Source: Haloflavibacter putidus
GTDB taxonomy: Bacteria; Bacteroidota; Bacteroidia; Flavobacteriales; Flavobacteriaceae
Length of the DNA: 64,000 nucleotides
Reading direction: 5' to 3'
Assembly: GCF_006546625.1 (NCBI RefSeq)
Contig: NZ_VIAR01000003.1
Location: 62,001-126,000 of the forward strand
The notes beneath the pieces are model-generated. The model was not told the origin of the DNA. It saw nothing but the letters and a program-made list of their open reading frames with translations, and made no database searches. Both the position numbers and the translations under genes were made by a program. Shown here one piece after another: positions 28,081-37,837 of the stretch (the stretch's first letter is position 1; each line of letters opens with the position of its first letter).

Positions 28081-28890
28081 TTATTTTTCTTGCAATTTTT
28101 TAATTGCGCGGATTTGGTCTGCAAATAAACTACTTTTTTCGGGATTTTTCAAAATTAATATGTTATAAGCTTGAATTGCTTTCTCATAATTTTTCTGTTC
28201 TAAATATACCCGCGCCAAAGTTTCGGTCATTAACTCTTGGCTAGGTTGGTTTTTCTCTAAAGAAACCGGAGGAAAAGTTTTTTCTTTAGACGGTTTTATT
28301 TTTGGATTGTTTGCAATAAAATTATCGATTAAATCAAAATTTTCGTCTTTTTTCTTATCGGAGTTTTTTGGAGAAATAGCTTCCTTTTCTTCCGCCAAGG
28401 GTTTTACTTTAGTTAGTTGCAACCACTGGGCAAAAGAGTGTTCTTCTTTTTTATCGAATTCTAAAGGCGCACCAATAGCAGAATTTTTATCCTCCTTACG
28501 GTTTTCTTTATTTGTTTCTTCTTTTATTGCCGGCGAAAATAAATTGGGATCTAAAATTTTATTTGCTTCCTGAGCGTTCATGGCAATCTCATTTTCCTGC
28601 GCTTTTTCAGAAAAATGATTATTGGTAATTTGCTTTGCTATGCTTTGTTGGGTAAACTCTTTAGAAGTGATAAAATCAAACAAAACGGCGCGGTCTGTAG
28701 TATGGGCAGCGGTTACTTTTAAAGCTTGATTATAAGAAAAAGAACGGTGCATTTTAATGCCTTTTAATTGCATTGCTCGCGCTGCTTGAAAATAGGGGTA
28801 AGCTTCTACCAAAGTATCCAGCTCGTTGGTTTGCTCTGCATCCAAACTGCTGTTTTGCGATAATATAGATAGAAATGCTTCCTTGTTCAT
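28081..28890 (-). CDS. Tetratricopeptide-repeat-like protein of unknown function
   Basis: 269 residues. The N-terminal part (about 1-85: MNKEAFLSILS, LVEAYPYFQAARAMQLKGI, FDFITSKEF) is conserved among Flavobacteriia; the middle is a charged, low-complexity linker (about 120-215); the C-terminal 45 residues form a TPR-like helical hairpin (LARVYLEQKNYEKAIQAY). No signal peptide. It sits between lptE and secG, its ATG overlapping the lptE stop by one base, and 6 bp before secG. A role linked to the envelope is suggested only by its neighbours. Confidence 0.75.
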   Translation of the reverse strand: MNKEAFLSILSQNSSLDAEQTNELDTLVEAYPYFQAARAMQLKGIKMHRSFSYNQALKVTAAHTTDRAVLFDFITSKEFTQQSIAKQITNNHFSEKAQENEIAMNAQEANKILDPNLFSPAIKEETNKENRKEDKNSAIGAPLEFDKKEEHSFAQWLQLTKVKPLAEEKEAISPKNSDKKKDENFDLIDNFIANNPKIKPSKEKTFPPVSLEKNQPSQELMTETLARVYLEQKNYEKAIQAYNILILKNPEKSSLFADQIRAIKKLQEK

Positions 28891-29402
28891 TACCAGCCGG
28901 TTAAGGATTTATTAAAAATCTCTTGGGTTATTTTAGAATAAATTTCTTCCAATGCCGTGTCTAAAGTGCCGCCAACCAATTGTTGTGTAGCAGGATAATC
29001 GTAATAGTGAGAGAAACGTTGTTCAAAATCTTTCTCAGGATCTAAGTTGTTATAAAAACGCACATTTATAGCTATAGTTAGGCGGTTTTGCGCTGCTTGA
29101 CTGTCTGCTGTGGCTGTCATTGGAGCAATATAGTATCGTGTAATTTCGCCTTCGTAAACCAAATCGCCATTTTGATTGGTAAGACCTAAACTGGTTTGAC
29201 TTTGTATTAAATCTTGCAATTCTAAAGTAAAGGTTCTGTCTATCCCCGGCTCTACAATATCTGCGTTGTTACGGAAATAATTAACTTGAAAGGTTTTTGC
29301 ATTTCCTATATCTGCTCCCGATAAAGAATAAACACCGCAACTGCTTAAAAGCAAAAACAAGGGCGCAACAAATACTATAATTTTTAATTTTAGCTTAGCC
29401 AT
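28890..29402 (-). CDS. lptE: LptE-family lipoprotein of lipopolysaccharide transport
   Basis: 170 residues. Lipoprotein signal with Cys22 (LSSCG), followed by the Bacteroidota LptE pattern GVYSLSGADIG and NYFRN. LptE plugs the LptD barrel in the outer membrane and assists insertion of lipopolysaccharide into the outer leaflet. Its start overlaps the stop of the upstream sigma-54 activator by one base, and the TPR gene overlaps its end in the same manner, so the string is translationally coupled. Family assignment rests on sequence pattern and on the conserved location between the activator and secG. Confidence 0.85.
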   Translation of the reverse strand: MAKLKLKIIVFVAPLFLLLSSCGVYSLSGADIGNAKTFQVNYFRNNADIVEPGIDRTFTLELQDLIQSQTSLGLTNQNGDLVYEGEITRYYIAPMTATADSQAAQNRLTIAINVRFYNNLDPEKDFEQRFSHYYDYPATQQLVGGTLDTALEEIYSKITQEIFNKSLTGW

Positions 29403-30664
29403 TACAAGTCGTATTGTTTTATTTTTCGGTAAAGGGTGCGTTCGCTTATGCCTAATTCGTCTGCGGCAGCTTTTCGTTTGCCATCGTGACGTTCTAAAGA
29501 TTTTTTAATAAGCTCTAACTCTTTATCTTGTAAAGACAAGGTTTCTTCTTCTTCAATATCTTCCGCAAAGCTATATTTATCTGTAGTTTCTTTGTTTTCG
29601 TGCAGGTTTTTTTCAGGAATTTGCAGTACTTCCATTTTTTCATCCAGCTCTTCTTCAAAGTTTTCTTGCTCTTTGTCGTCGCCGTAAATTTTATTGATTA
29701 AGGATTGGTGGTCTTCTTGTGCTTCTTCCAAATTACCGCTTTGAATCAATTTTAACGTCAGGTTTTTTAAATCGTTCAAATCGTTTTTCATATCAAAAAG
29801 AACCTTGTACAAGATTTCACGTTCGTTAGCAAAATCGCTTTCTTTTTTCTGCTCTTTTACTACTGCAGGGAGGTTGCTGCCCATTTCTGGTAAATAACCA
29901 GACAAGGTTTCTTTAGAAATGCTGCGCTCTTTTTCTAACACCGAAATCTGCTCGGCAATATTGCGCAACTGGCGTACATTTCCGGTCCACCGGTATTTTA
30001 AAAGCAATTCTTTAGCGCCTTCTTCTAAGCGAATGGACGGCATTTTATATTTTAAAGCAAAGTCTGAGGAAAACTTCCTAAACAATAAATGTATATCTTC
30101 TTTTCTTTCCCGAAGCGGTGGCAAATGAATCTCTACTGTGCTAAGGCGATAATATAAATCTTCTCGAAATTTCTCTTTTTTTATGGCTTCAAACATATTT
30201 ACGTTGGTAGCCGCTACAATACGCACGTTGGTTTTTTGCACTTTAGAAGAACCAACTTTTATAAACTCGCCGTTTTCTAGCACACGCAATAAACGTACTT
30301 GGGTGGTGAGTGGTAACTCGCCAACTTCGTCTAAAAAAATAGTGCCGCCATCTGCAACTTCAAAATAGCCACTACGCGTTTGGGTGGCGCCGGTAAAAGC
30401 ACCTTTTTCATGCCCAAAAAGTTCACTGTCTATTGTGCCTTCGGGAATTGCGCCACAGTTTACGGCAATATATTTGCCGTGCTTGCGGTGAGAAAGAGAG
30501 TGTATAATTTTAGGAAGACTTTCTTTTCCTACGCCACTCTCGCCGGTTACCAAAACAGAAATATCTGTAGGCGCAACTTGTATGGCTTTTTCTATGGCGC
30601 GGTTTAAACCCGGATCGTTGCCAATAATTTCAAATCGTTGCTTTATAGCTTGTAAAGACTCCAT
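29402..30664 (-). CDS. Sigma-54-dependent transcriptional activator without receiver domain
   Basis: 420 residues. An AAA+ domain begins at once (Walker A GESGVGKE, about 41-48; GAFTGA sigma-54 contact loop, 88-93; Walker B GTIFLDEVGEL, about 110). A long acidic linker (about 270-375) leads to a C-terminal Fis-type helix-turn-helix (KRKAAADELGISERTLYRKI, about 396-415). No N-terminal sensor or receiver domain, so the mode of control is unclear; regulation may occur by the acidic linker or by expression. It lies between miaB and lptE in an order common to Flavobacteriia. Confidence 0.92.
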   Translation of the reverse strand: MESLQAIKQRFEIIGNDPGLNRAIEKAIQVAPTDISVLVTGESGVGKESLPKIIHSLSHRKHGKYIAVNCGAIPEGTIDSELFGHEKGAFTGATQTRSGYFEVADGGTIFLDEVGELPLTTQVRLLRVLENGEFIKVGSSKVQKTNVRIVAATNVNMFEAIKKEKFREDLYYRLSTVEIHLPPLRERKEDIHLLFRKFSSDFALKYKMPSIRLEEGAKELLLKYRWTGNVRQLRNIAEQISVLEKERSISKETLSGYLPEMGSNLPAVVKEQKKESDFANEREILYKVLFDMKNDLNDLKNLTLKLIQSGNLEEAQEDHQSLINKIYGDDKEQENFEEELDEKMEVLQIPEKNLHENKETTDKYSFAEDIEEEETLSLQDKELELIKKSLERHDGKRKAAADELGISERTLYRKIKQYDL

Positions 30665-30682
30665 AAGTAAACCTTAAATTGC

Positions 30683-32128
30683 TTAGTTGTTATCTGAATA
30701 TCCTACGGCTTCTCCCATTAAAGTCGCACTGGTACAATCTGTTATTTTTACATTTACAAAATCACCAACTTTATACTTCCCTTTAGGGAAAACCACCATT
30801 GTATTTTGCGTGTTTCTACCGCTCCATTCTTGGTCAGATTTCTTAGATTCTTTCTCTATTAAGATTTCCTCTATTTTACCAAGATGTTGTTGCGTACGGT
30901 AAGCCGAATGTTCTCGTTGTAACTGAATAACCTCTTGCAATCTGCGTTTTTTAACTTCTTCGGGTACATCGTCTTCCATTTTTCTTTCTGCCGATGTTCC
31001 CGGTCTTTCTGAATATGCAAACATAAACCCAAAGTCATATTTTACATATTCCATTAAAGAAAGCGTGTCTTGATGGTCTTCTTCTGTTTCTGTAGGAAAA
31101 CCGGTCATCATATCTTGCGAGATTGCACATTCTGGTAATATTTTGCGAATGTTATCTATCAACTCAAAATATTCTGCTCGCGTGTGCAAACGGTTCATCT
31201 TTTTCAAAATGCGATCGCTACCGCTTTGCACCGGTAAATGTACGTATTTACAGATGTTTTTATGTTTAGCCATAGTTTCTATAACGTCTAGCGTCATATC
31301 TTGCGGATTGGACGTAGAGAAACGTATACGCATTTTTGGTTGCGCTTTTGCTACCATATCTAACAGATTGGCAAAATTTACTGCAGTTGCTTTTTGCATT
31401 TCGGTAGCTTTGGCAAAATCTTTTTTAAGTCCGCCGCCATACCATAAATAAGAATCTACATTTTGACCTAACAAAGTAATTTCTTTAAAACCTTTTGCAG
31501 CCAAATCGTTTACTTCTTTTACAATACTTAGCGGATCTCTACTGCGTTCTCGGCCACGTGTAAAAGGTACCACACAAAATGTACACATATTATCGCAACC
31601 GCGGGTAATAGAAACAAAAGCAGTTACACCATTGCTTTGTAAACGCACCGGCGAAATATCGCCATAGGTTTCTTCTTTAGAAAGTATAACGTTTACGGCA
31701 TTACGGCCATCTTCTACTTCGCTAATTAAATTTGGTAAATCTTTATAAGCATCTGGGCCAACAACCAAGTCTACTATTTTTTCTTCTTCTAAAAATTTAC
31801 TTTTTAGACGTTCTGCCATACAGCCCAAAACGCCAACTTTCATTTTTGGGTTGTGTCTTTTTACGGCATTGTATTTTTCTAAACGTTTACGAACGGTTTG
31901 TTCTGCTTTTTCGCGAATAGAACAAGTGTTTACCAAAACCAAATCTGCTTCATCTAGCTTTTGCGTAGTGTTAAAACCTTCTTTGGCCAAAATAGAAGCA
32001 ACAATCTCGCTATCGCTAAAGTTCATTTGACAACCGTAACTTTCTATAAATAATTTTTTTGTATTGGCTTTATTTTCTTCTAAAACAAGAGATTCGCCTT
32101 GTTTGCTTTCGTCAATAACCTTCTCCAT
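30683..32128 (-). CDS. miaB: tRNA-2-methylthio-N6-isopentenyladenosine methylthiotransferase MiaB
   Basis: 481 residues from the ATG at 32128; the frame is open to 32200, but the 24 extra residues are hydrophobic and not part of the family. An N-terminal UPF0004 domain with [12 protein letters not shown], a radical-SAM core with the CxxxCxxC motif in [13 protein letters not shown], and a C-terminal TRAM domain. The enzyme adds a methylthio group at A37 of tRNAs reading U-starting codons using two Fe-S clusters. First gene of the minus-strand string leading to secG. Confidence 0.95.
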   Translation of the reverse strand: MEKVIDESKQGESLVLEENKANTKKLFIESYGCQMNFSDSEIVASILAKEGFNTTQKLDEADLVLVNTCSIREKAEQTVRKRLEKYNAVKRHNPKMKVGVLGCMAERLKSKFLEEEKIVDLVVGPDAYKDLPNLISEVEDGRNAVNVILSKEETYGDISPVRLQSNGVTAFVSITRGCDNMCTFCVVPFTRGRERSRDPLSIVKEVNDLAAKGFKEITLLGQNVDSYLWYGGGLKKDFAKATEMQKATAVNFANLLDMVAKAQPKMRIRFSTSNPQDMTLDVIETMAKHKNICKYVHLPVQSGSDRILKKMNRLHTRAEYFELIDNIRKILPECAISQDMMTGFPTETEEDHQDTLSLMEYVKYDFGFMFAYSERPGTSAERKMEDDVPEEVKKRRLQEVIQLQREHSAYRTQQHLGKIEEILIEKESKKSDQEWSGRNTQNTMVVFPKGKYKVGDFVNVKITDCTSATLMGEAVGYSDNN

Positions 32129-32381
32129 AATCCTATTTGTACTAACTAATTTAAAGCGCAAATATACAAGTAAAATGAATTGCTGACAAACTGACAGCAT
32201 GAAGATTTTAAATTAAAAAGCAAGAACCACTTCCGTAAAGAAAATTTTAAAAATACCTTAAGTTTTTCACGCCTTTATTTTTTATAGTTTTGGCGTTCTA
32301 AAGATTGCTTTATCTATTTAAAAAGAATTTTGTGTTTTTTGGGTTTTTTACGGAAGAGCATAGGGCATTTAAAATATAATC

Positions 32382-34292
32382 TTGAAGGAATTTATAGTTG
32401 TTTTATTGGTGATATGCTTTTGCGGAAAAAGTTTTGGGCAGGAAGACAAAAAAAAGTCAGACAGCACCAAACAGGATAGTATTGGTTTTTATGAAAAAAT
32501 AGAAAACTACTCACAAAAAAGAAAACTAACCGAAGTTTTACACCAATGGATTTTTAGAGGGAAAGAGCCTAAGAAAAATAAACACGAGAAGGCCGCTCCA
32601 AGTCCCGATTACACACCTTACTCCGGAAAAGTTATTAGAAATGTTATTATAAAAACCAAAGATCCTTTTGGTTATTCTATTAACGATACTACAGAGAAAC
32701 CTACCAAATGGTTAGAAAAGACTGGAAACCATATTCATATCAAATCTAAAGATATGGCTATTCGTAAATACCTTTTGATAGAAAAAGGACAGACTTTAGA
32801 TACATTATTAATACAGGAAACCGCCAGGCTTTTAAGAAAGCAAGATTACATTCGTAGAGTGGGGGTTTTTCCTAAGCCAATTGGTCCAAACAGCGATTCT
32901 TTAGATATTCTCGTAGAGGTTTTAGATTCTTGGAGTCTTATTCCTAAAGGAAGTTTTTCTGATTCTCGTACAAGATTAGGTCTGCGCGAACGTAATTTTT
33001 TTGGTACCGGCCATCGCTTAAATTTACGCTACGCCAAGCGGTACCAAGATGGCAATACCGGTTACGAAATGATTTATACCATACCCAATATTCAGAATTC
33101 GTTTGTTAACGCTACCGGAAAATATGCCTACGATGTAGACAGTTATTACGATCATTTTTTTGCTATAAACCGTGAGTTTTACTCGCCATTGGCGCGTTGG
33201 GCGGGTGGAGCTTTTGTGCAAAACCGCTTTTTACACCGGCTTTTTCCTAATGGGGATGCTGAGTTTGTTAACCAAGATTTTAAATTTTTGTACCACGATT
33301 ATTGGGCAGCTTATTCTTTTAAAATTTTTGAAGGAAAATCTAAACAAGAACGCAGCACCAATTTAATAGTAGGTTTACGCTCTTTTTTTCTGAATTATGA
33401 TGAGTCGCCGGCTCCGGAGTATGACGAGATTAATTACTTTTCAGACGAGCGTTTTTATTTGGCCAGCCTTGGTTTGGCGTCTCGACAATTTGTAAAAGAC
33501 CGATTTATTTTTAGAGATGGCGAAACAGAAGATGTGCCAATTGGTAGTCTTTATACATTTACTACCGGGGTGCAACGCAAAAACCAAAACAACCGGTTAT
33601 ATATGGGGGTGCGAGCTTCGTATGGTAATTATTTTGATTGGGGTTTTTTAAGCGGAAATATAGAATTGGGTAGTTTTTTTGAAGCTACACAACCCGAGCA
33701 AACCACCCTTAGCGTTAAAGCAAATTACTTTAGCAATCTTTTAGATTTAGGTCGCGGCTGGAAAATGCGCCAGTTTGTAAAACCGCAAATTGTGCTTGGT
33801 TTTAACAGGCTAAACTCTATAGGAGATCGTTTAGGGCTTAACGAAAGTGCTTATTTTACTGGCGTAAATAGTTATGAGTATGTAGACTATTATAACAAAC
33901 ATAAATACGTAGATTATAGAAACGGTAATATTAATGGCTTTAGAAGCGAGGCAACTGGTACAAAGAAATATGTAGTAGATTTTCAGACGCAATTTTACTC
34001 ACCGTGGAATTTTTTAGGATTTCGGTTTAATCCTTTTGTACATGCAAGTTTTGGTGTGTTAACCGGCGGCGAACATAGCTATGCGAGCAATAAATTGTAT
34101 TCTTCCTACGGAGCAGGGTTTATTATTCGTAACGATTATTTGGTGTTCGATTCTTTTCAGCTTTCGTTTTCTTTTTACCCTTCTATGCCCGGTCAAGGCC
34201 GAAATATTTTTTCTGTAAATAACTTTAGAAGTGAAGATTTTGGTTTTCAGGGTTTTAAATTTGATGAGCCCCGGCCGGTGATTTATGAGTAG
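32382..34292 (+). CDS. Putative outer-membrane barrel protein with POTRA-like N-terminus
   Basis: 636 residues. Starts at a TTG with a good signal peptide straight after it (cleavage near residue 19, SFGQ); no ATG precedes it in frame, so the TTG is probably real. A charged N-terminal part (about 20-75) leads to a POTRA-like segment (about 80-190, pattern AxxLLRKQDYIRRVGVFP and DSLDILVEVLD). The remaining 430 residues are aromatic, alternating beta strands typical of a barrel. This resembles the BamA/TamA/ShlB class in layout, but I cannot assign a function. Two dispersed TTCCGTAAA words lie in the 180-bp upstream region. Confidence 0.7.
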   Translation: MKEFIVVLLVICFCGKSFGQEDKKKSDSTKQDSIGFYEKIENYSQKRKLTEVLHQWIFRGKEPKKNKHEKAAPSPDYTPYSGKVIRNVIIKTKDPFGYSINDTTEKPTKWLEKTGNHIHIKSKDMAIRKYLLIEKGQTLDTLLIQETARLLRKQDYIRRVGVFPKPIGPNSDSLDILVEVLDSWSLIPKGSFSDSRTRLGLRERNFFGTGHRLNLRYAKRYQDGNTGYEMIYTIPNIQNSFVNATGKYAYDVDSYYDHFFAINREFYSPLARWAGGAFVQNRFLHRLFPNGDAEFVNQDFKFLYHDYWAAYSFKIFEGKSKQERSTNLIVGLRSFFLNYDESPAPEYDEINYFSDERFYLASLGLASRQFVKDRFIFRDGETEDVPIGSLYTFTTGVQRKNQNNRLYMGVRASYGNYFDWGFLSGNIELGSFFEATQPEQTTLSVKANYFSNLLDLGRGWKMRQFVKPQIVLGFNRLNSIGDRLGLNESAYFTGVNSYEYVDYYNKHKYVDYRNGNINGFRSEATGTKKYVVDFQTQFYSPWNFLGFRFNPFVHASFGVLTGGEHSYASNKLYSSYGAGFIIRNDYLVFDSFQLSFSFYPSMPGQGRNIFSVNNFRSEDFGFQGFKFDEPRPVIYE

Positions 34293-34350
34293 GCTTCTAT
34301 AAAATTGCTGCTGGTTAACTACAATCTTATTTTTTTCTTATCTTTTGGGT

Positions 34351-35283
34351 ATGAAACCATTTGTATATATATGCTTTTTTGTTGGTTTAACTTGTTTTCC
34401 GCAAAGGCAGGATAAAACAGCAAATTATTATATAGAAAGTTAGTTGGTGCAATGGGATAAAAATGATAATCTGTTAAGGTTTACCACCGTTTTATTGCAA
34501 GATATTAGTCCGTCAGAAGTGCAAAAATTATTTTCTTTGCCCAAAGAGGTTTACAACCATAATAGGTTTTTGCAGCTTTATGTACGTGATTATTCAGGTT
34601 TAAATTCCGTAAAGAAAAAAGATATAGAGGCTATTTCTGTATACGACTTTACGGAAACTATAGCGCATAAGTATTAACGTGAATTTGATATAACAATTTA
34701 GGATCTTTTAGTTCTTTTTCTTCAGTATAGCTAAGCTTTTCCGTAAAGAATTTTTGAAGCCTTGGAAAAAATTTAGGAAAGGCTTAGCGGTTTTTCGCTA
34801 TAAGCGAAAAAATACCTAAGAAAAAGCGTCTTTTCTTTTGGTTCGTTTTCTTTGGACGAGCAAAGAAAATGAACAAAGCTTCTTTAAGTGCAAGCTTCCT
34901 ATCGATTAATAAATTTTTCAGTTAAAAAGCTTAGATCGAACTGAGGTTATTACATTAATGACAGCGGTAATTTTAAATTGTCTCCAAAATATACCACTAA
35001 ATTTACACAACCTATAAAATGCGAATGGTATGAAAAACTGTTTATGATAGAAACGCTCGCTAAAAACACCGATAAAAATCCGGCCTTAATTATAATTCAC
35101 GCTAATAGGCTTCCCAATAAACAAAAGAATGATTTGGCAGATAGATTTCGCGAATTCATTGCTTCTTATGCGCCAACAAAAGAAAATAAAAAATATAAAA
35201 AGCTGCGTGCTGCTTACGACAAGAGCTACATTAATAAGGTAGAATTGGTGAAAACTGACACGATTTTTATATTAAAAAAATAG
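34351..35283 (+). pseudogene. Disrupted exported-protein gene: internal stop plus inserted element
   Basis: From the ATG at 34351 a signal-peptide-like start (MKPFVYICFFVGLTCFPQ) reads 30 codons to an in-frame TAG (34441-34443), then continues openly in the same frame to 34674. A roughly 276-bp insert then interrupts it; beyond the insert the same frame resumes at 34948-34951 and stays open to 35283. Removing the insert leaves 219 codons, with the TAG the only internal stop. The downstream part encodes a charged segment (KCEWYEKLFMIETLAKN, then FREFIASYAP) that lacks any start of its own. The protein family is unknown. Two TTCCGTAAAG words fall in the first part (34605, 34647). Confidence 0.7.
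34675..34949. mobile_element. MITE-like non-coding insertion, about 275 bp
   Basis: The ends form an imperfect terminal inverted repeat: TAACGTGAATTTGATATAA (34675-34693) against the complement of 34931-34949, about 14 of 19 positions matching. A direct TATTA occurs at 34672-34676 and 34948-34952, so precise loss of 276 bp would rejoin the broken gene in frame. Inside there are two hairpins (TTTTTCGCT/AGCGAAAAA at 34792-34811; GTTCGTTTTCTTTG/CAAAGAAAATGAAC at 34841-34874) and one TTCCGTAAAG. No coding potential. The exact ends are uncertain by a few bases. Confidence 0.6.
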
Positions 35284-35300
35284 AAATCAAAAATTTCATA

Positions 35301-35308
35301 TACTTTTG
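35301..35308 (+). promoter_or_regulatory. Probable topA −7 promoter box
   Basis: TACTTTTG matches the Bacteroidota −7 consensus TAnnTTTG, 21 bp before the topA ATG; no clear −33 element was seen. Confidence 0.55.
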
Positions 35309-35329
35309 CACTCACAAATATTTTGAAGT

Positions 35330-37837
35330 ATGGCGAAGAATTTAGTGATAGTAGAGTCACCGGCAAAAGCAAAAACCATCGAAAAGTTTTTGGGTAAAGA
35401 CTATAAAGTAGCTTCCAGTTTTGGGCATATAGCAGATTTACCCACCAAAGAATTGGGCGTAGATGTAGAAAAAGATTTTAAACCTAAATACGTTGTTAGC
35501 AAAGACAAAAAAGATGTCGTAAGCAAATTGCGAAAATTGGCTTCTAAAATGGAAACCGTTTGGTTGGCGAGTGATGAAGATAGAGAAGGAGAGGCTATTG
35601 CTTGGCACTTGGCAGAAGAGTTAAATCTAGCCAAAGACAAAACTAAACGTATTGTTTTTCACGAAATTACCAAAAAAGCTATTTTAAAAGCGATAGAAAA
35701 TCCGCGAGAGATAGATTATAATTTGGTAAATGCGCAACAAGCCAGACGCGTTTTAGACCGATTGGTTGGCTATGAGCTTTCTCCGGTATTATGGCGTAAG
35801 GTAAAAGGCGGTCTTTCTGCCGGGCGGGTGCAATCTGTTTCGGTGCGGCTTATTGTAGAGCGTGAGCGTCAAATTCTAGATTTTGAGACGACTGGCAGTT
35901 ATAGAATAGATGCCGAGTTTTCTACACAAGAAGGAAAAAGCTTTAAAGCAAAAATTCCTAAAAATTTTAAAACCAAAAAAGAGGCAGAAGAGTTTCTGCA
36001 ACAAAATATTGGTGCCAGTTATACAGTAGCAGATTTAACTAAAAAACCTGCAAAAAAGACGCCTGCGCCGCCATTTACAACTTCTACTTTACAGCAAGAA
36101 GCAGCCAGAAAATTATACTTTTCCGTAAGTAAAACCATGACAATGGCACAACGGCTATACGAAGCTGGTCATATTACTTATATGAGAACAGATAGTGTAA
36201 ACCTTTCCGATCAGGCAAAGCAAGGAGCTGCACACGAAATTAATTCCGCTTACGGCGAAAAATATTTAAAAGCCAGAAATTATAAAGGTAAGTCAAAAGG
36301 CGCGCAAGAAGCACACGAAGCTATTCGGCCTACGCATTTTGAAAACCACAGCGTTCCGGCAGATCGCGATCAGCAGCGTTTATATGAGTTGATTTGGAAA
36401 CGTGCCATTGCTTCGCAAATGAGCGATGCGCAATTAGAACGTACCAATGTAAAAATTGAAGCAGATAAACACAACAAGCAATTTACTGCTAACGGAGAGA
36501 TTTTAAAATTTGATGGTTTTTTAAAAGTTTACCTAGAAAGTACAGATGAAGAGGAAGAAGAGCAAGCAGGATTACTTCCGAAAATGAAGGTAAACGATGC
36601 GCTTAAAAATAGATACATTACTGCAACAGAACGATTTACCAGACCGCCGTCCAGATATACAGAAGCTTCTTTGGTAAAAAAATTAGAAGAACTTGGTATT
36701 GGGCGCCCGTCTACTTATGCACCAACAATTTCTACTATTCAAAACAGAAAATATATAGAAAAAGGTTCTGTAGAAGGCAAAGAACGTAAATATGCAAAGT
36801 TCACTTTAAAAGCCGATAAAGTTTCAGAAAAAACACTTACAGAAATGGTGGGTGCAGACAAAGGGAAACTTATCCCAACAGATGTAGGAATGGTGGTTAA
36901 CGACTTTTTAGTGCAGCATTTTAGCAATATTCTTGATTATAATTTTACCGCAAAAGTAGAGCAAGATTTTGATGATATTGCAGAAGGAAATGAAAAGTGG
37001 ACCAAAATGATGAACGAGTTTTATAACGAGTTTCATCCTACGGTAAAAGATGTTGAAAAAAATGCAGAACGAGAAGTTGGCGAACGCGTTTTGGGAGAAG
37101 ATCCCAAAACCGGAAAACCGGTAAGCGCACGCTTGGGTAAATTTGGTCCAATGGTGCAAATAGGTTCTGTAGAAGACGAAGAAAAACCACAATTTGCCAG
37201 TTTAGGACCAGATCAGACTCTATCAAATATCACTTTTGAACAAGCGATGGATTTGTTTAAACTTCCTAAAGAGGTTGGGGAATATAAAGGAGAAAAAGTA
37301 GAGGTAAATAATGGGCGTTACGGCCCCTATGTAAAATATGGTAAAAAATACGTTTCTTTAGATAAAGGAGAAGACCCCTTAGATGTTTCTTTAGACAGAG
37401 CTTTAGAATTAATTAAAGCAAAAGAAAAGGCAGATGCGCCCATTTATAATTACGAAGGTAAAGACGTGCAAAAAGGTGTTGGTAGATTTGGTCCCTATCT
37501 AAAATGGAACGACATTTTTATAAACGTAAATAAGAAATATGATTTCGATAACTTGTCAGAAGACGATATTGTAGAACTCATAGAAGATAAGAAGAAAAAA
37601 GAACGCGAAAAGTTAATTCACCATTGGGAAGAAGAAGGCATAAAGGTTGAAAAAACCCGTTGGGGGAGAAGTAAAATAACCAAAGGCCGTACAAAAGTTG
37701 AATTACCTAAAACCGTAGATGCTAAAAAATTAACCTTGGCGGAAGTAAAAGAACTGCTGGAAAAGAAATCCGGTAAAAAGAAAACTACCAAGAAAAAAGC
37801 TTCCGCAAAGAAAAAATCTTCTAAAAAGAAATCTTAA
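35330..37837 (+). CDS. topA: DNA topoisomerase I
   Basis: 835 residues. A Toprim domain at the N-terminus (VIVESPAKAK, about 6-15; DEDREGEAIAWH), catalytic Tyr near 284 in ITYMRTDS, and C-terminal topoisomerase repeats with GRFGPMVQIG, GRYGPYVKYG and GRFGPYLKWN in place of the zinc ribbons of E. coli TopA. A Lys-rich tail ends the protein. It relaxes negative supercoils. The stop overlaps the next gene's ATG by one base. Confidence 0.96.
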   Translation: MAKNLVIVESPAKAKTIEKFLGKDYKVASSFGHIADLPTKELGVDVEKDFKPKYVVSKDKKDVVSKLRKLASKMETVWLASDEDREGEAIAWHLAEELNLAKDKTKRIVFHEITKKAILKAIENPREIDYNLVNAQQARRVLDRLVGYELSPVLWRKVKGGLSAGRVQSVSVRLIVERERQILDFETTGSYRIDAEFSTQEGKSFKAKIPKNFKTKKEAEEFLQQNIGASYTVADLTKKPAKKTPAPPFTTSTLQQEAARKLYFSVSKTMTMAQRLYEAGHITYMRTDSVNLSDQAKQGAAHEINSAYGEKYLKARNYKGKSKGAQEAHEAIRPTHFENHSVPADRDQQRLYELIWKRAIASQMSDAQLERTNVKIEADKHNKQFTANGEILKFDGFLKVYLESTDEEEEEQAGLLPKMKVNDALKNRYITATERFTRPPSRYTEASLVKKLEELGIGRPSTYAPTISTIQNRKYIEKGSVEGKERKYAKFTLKADKVSEKTLTEMVGADKGKLIPTDVGMVVNDFLVQHFSNILDYNFTAKVEQDFDDIAEGNEKWTKMMNEFYNEFHPTVKDVEKNAEREVGERVLGEDPKTGKPVSARLGKFGPMVQIGSVEDEEKPQFASLGPDQTLSNITFEQAMDLFKLPKEVGEYKGEKVEVNNGRYGPYVKYGKKYVSLDKGEDPLDVSLDRALELIKAKEKADAPIYNYEGKDVQKGVGRFGPYLKWNDIFINVNKKYDFDNLSEDDIVELIEDKKKKEREKLIHHWEEEGIKVEKTRWGRSKITKGRTKVELPKTVDAKKLTLAEVKELLEKKSGKKKTTKKKASAKKKSSKKKS

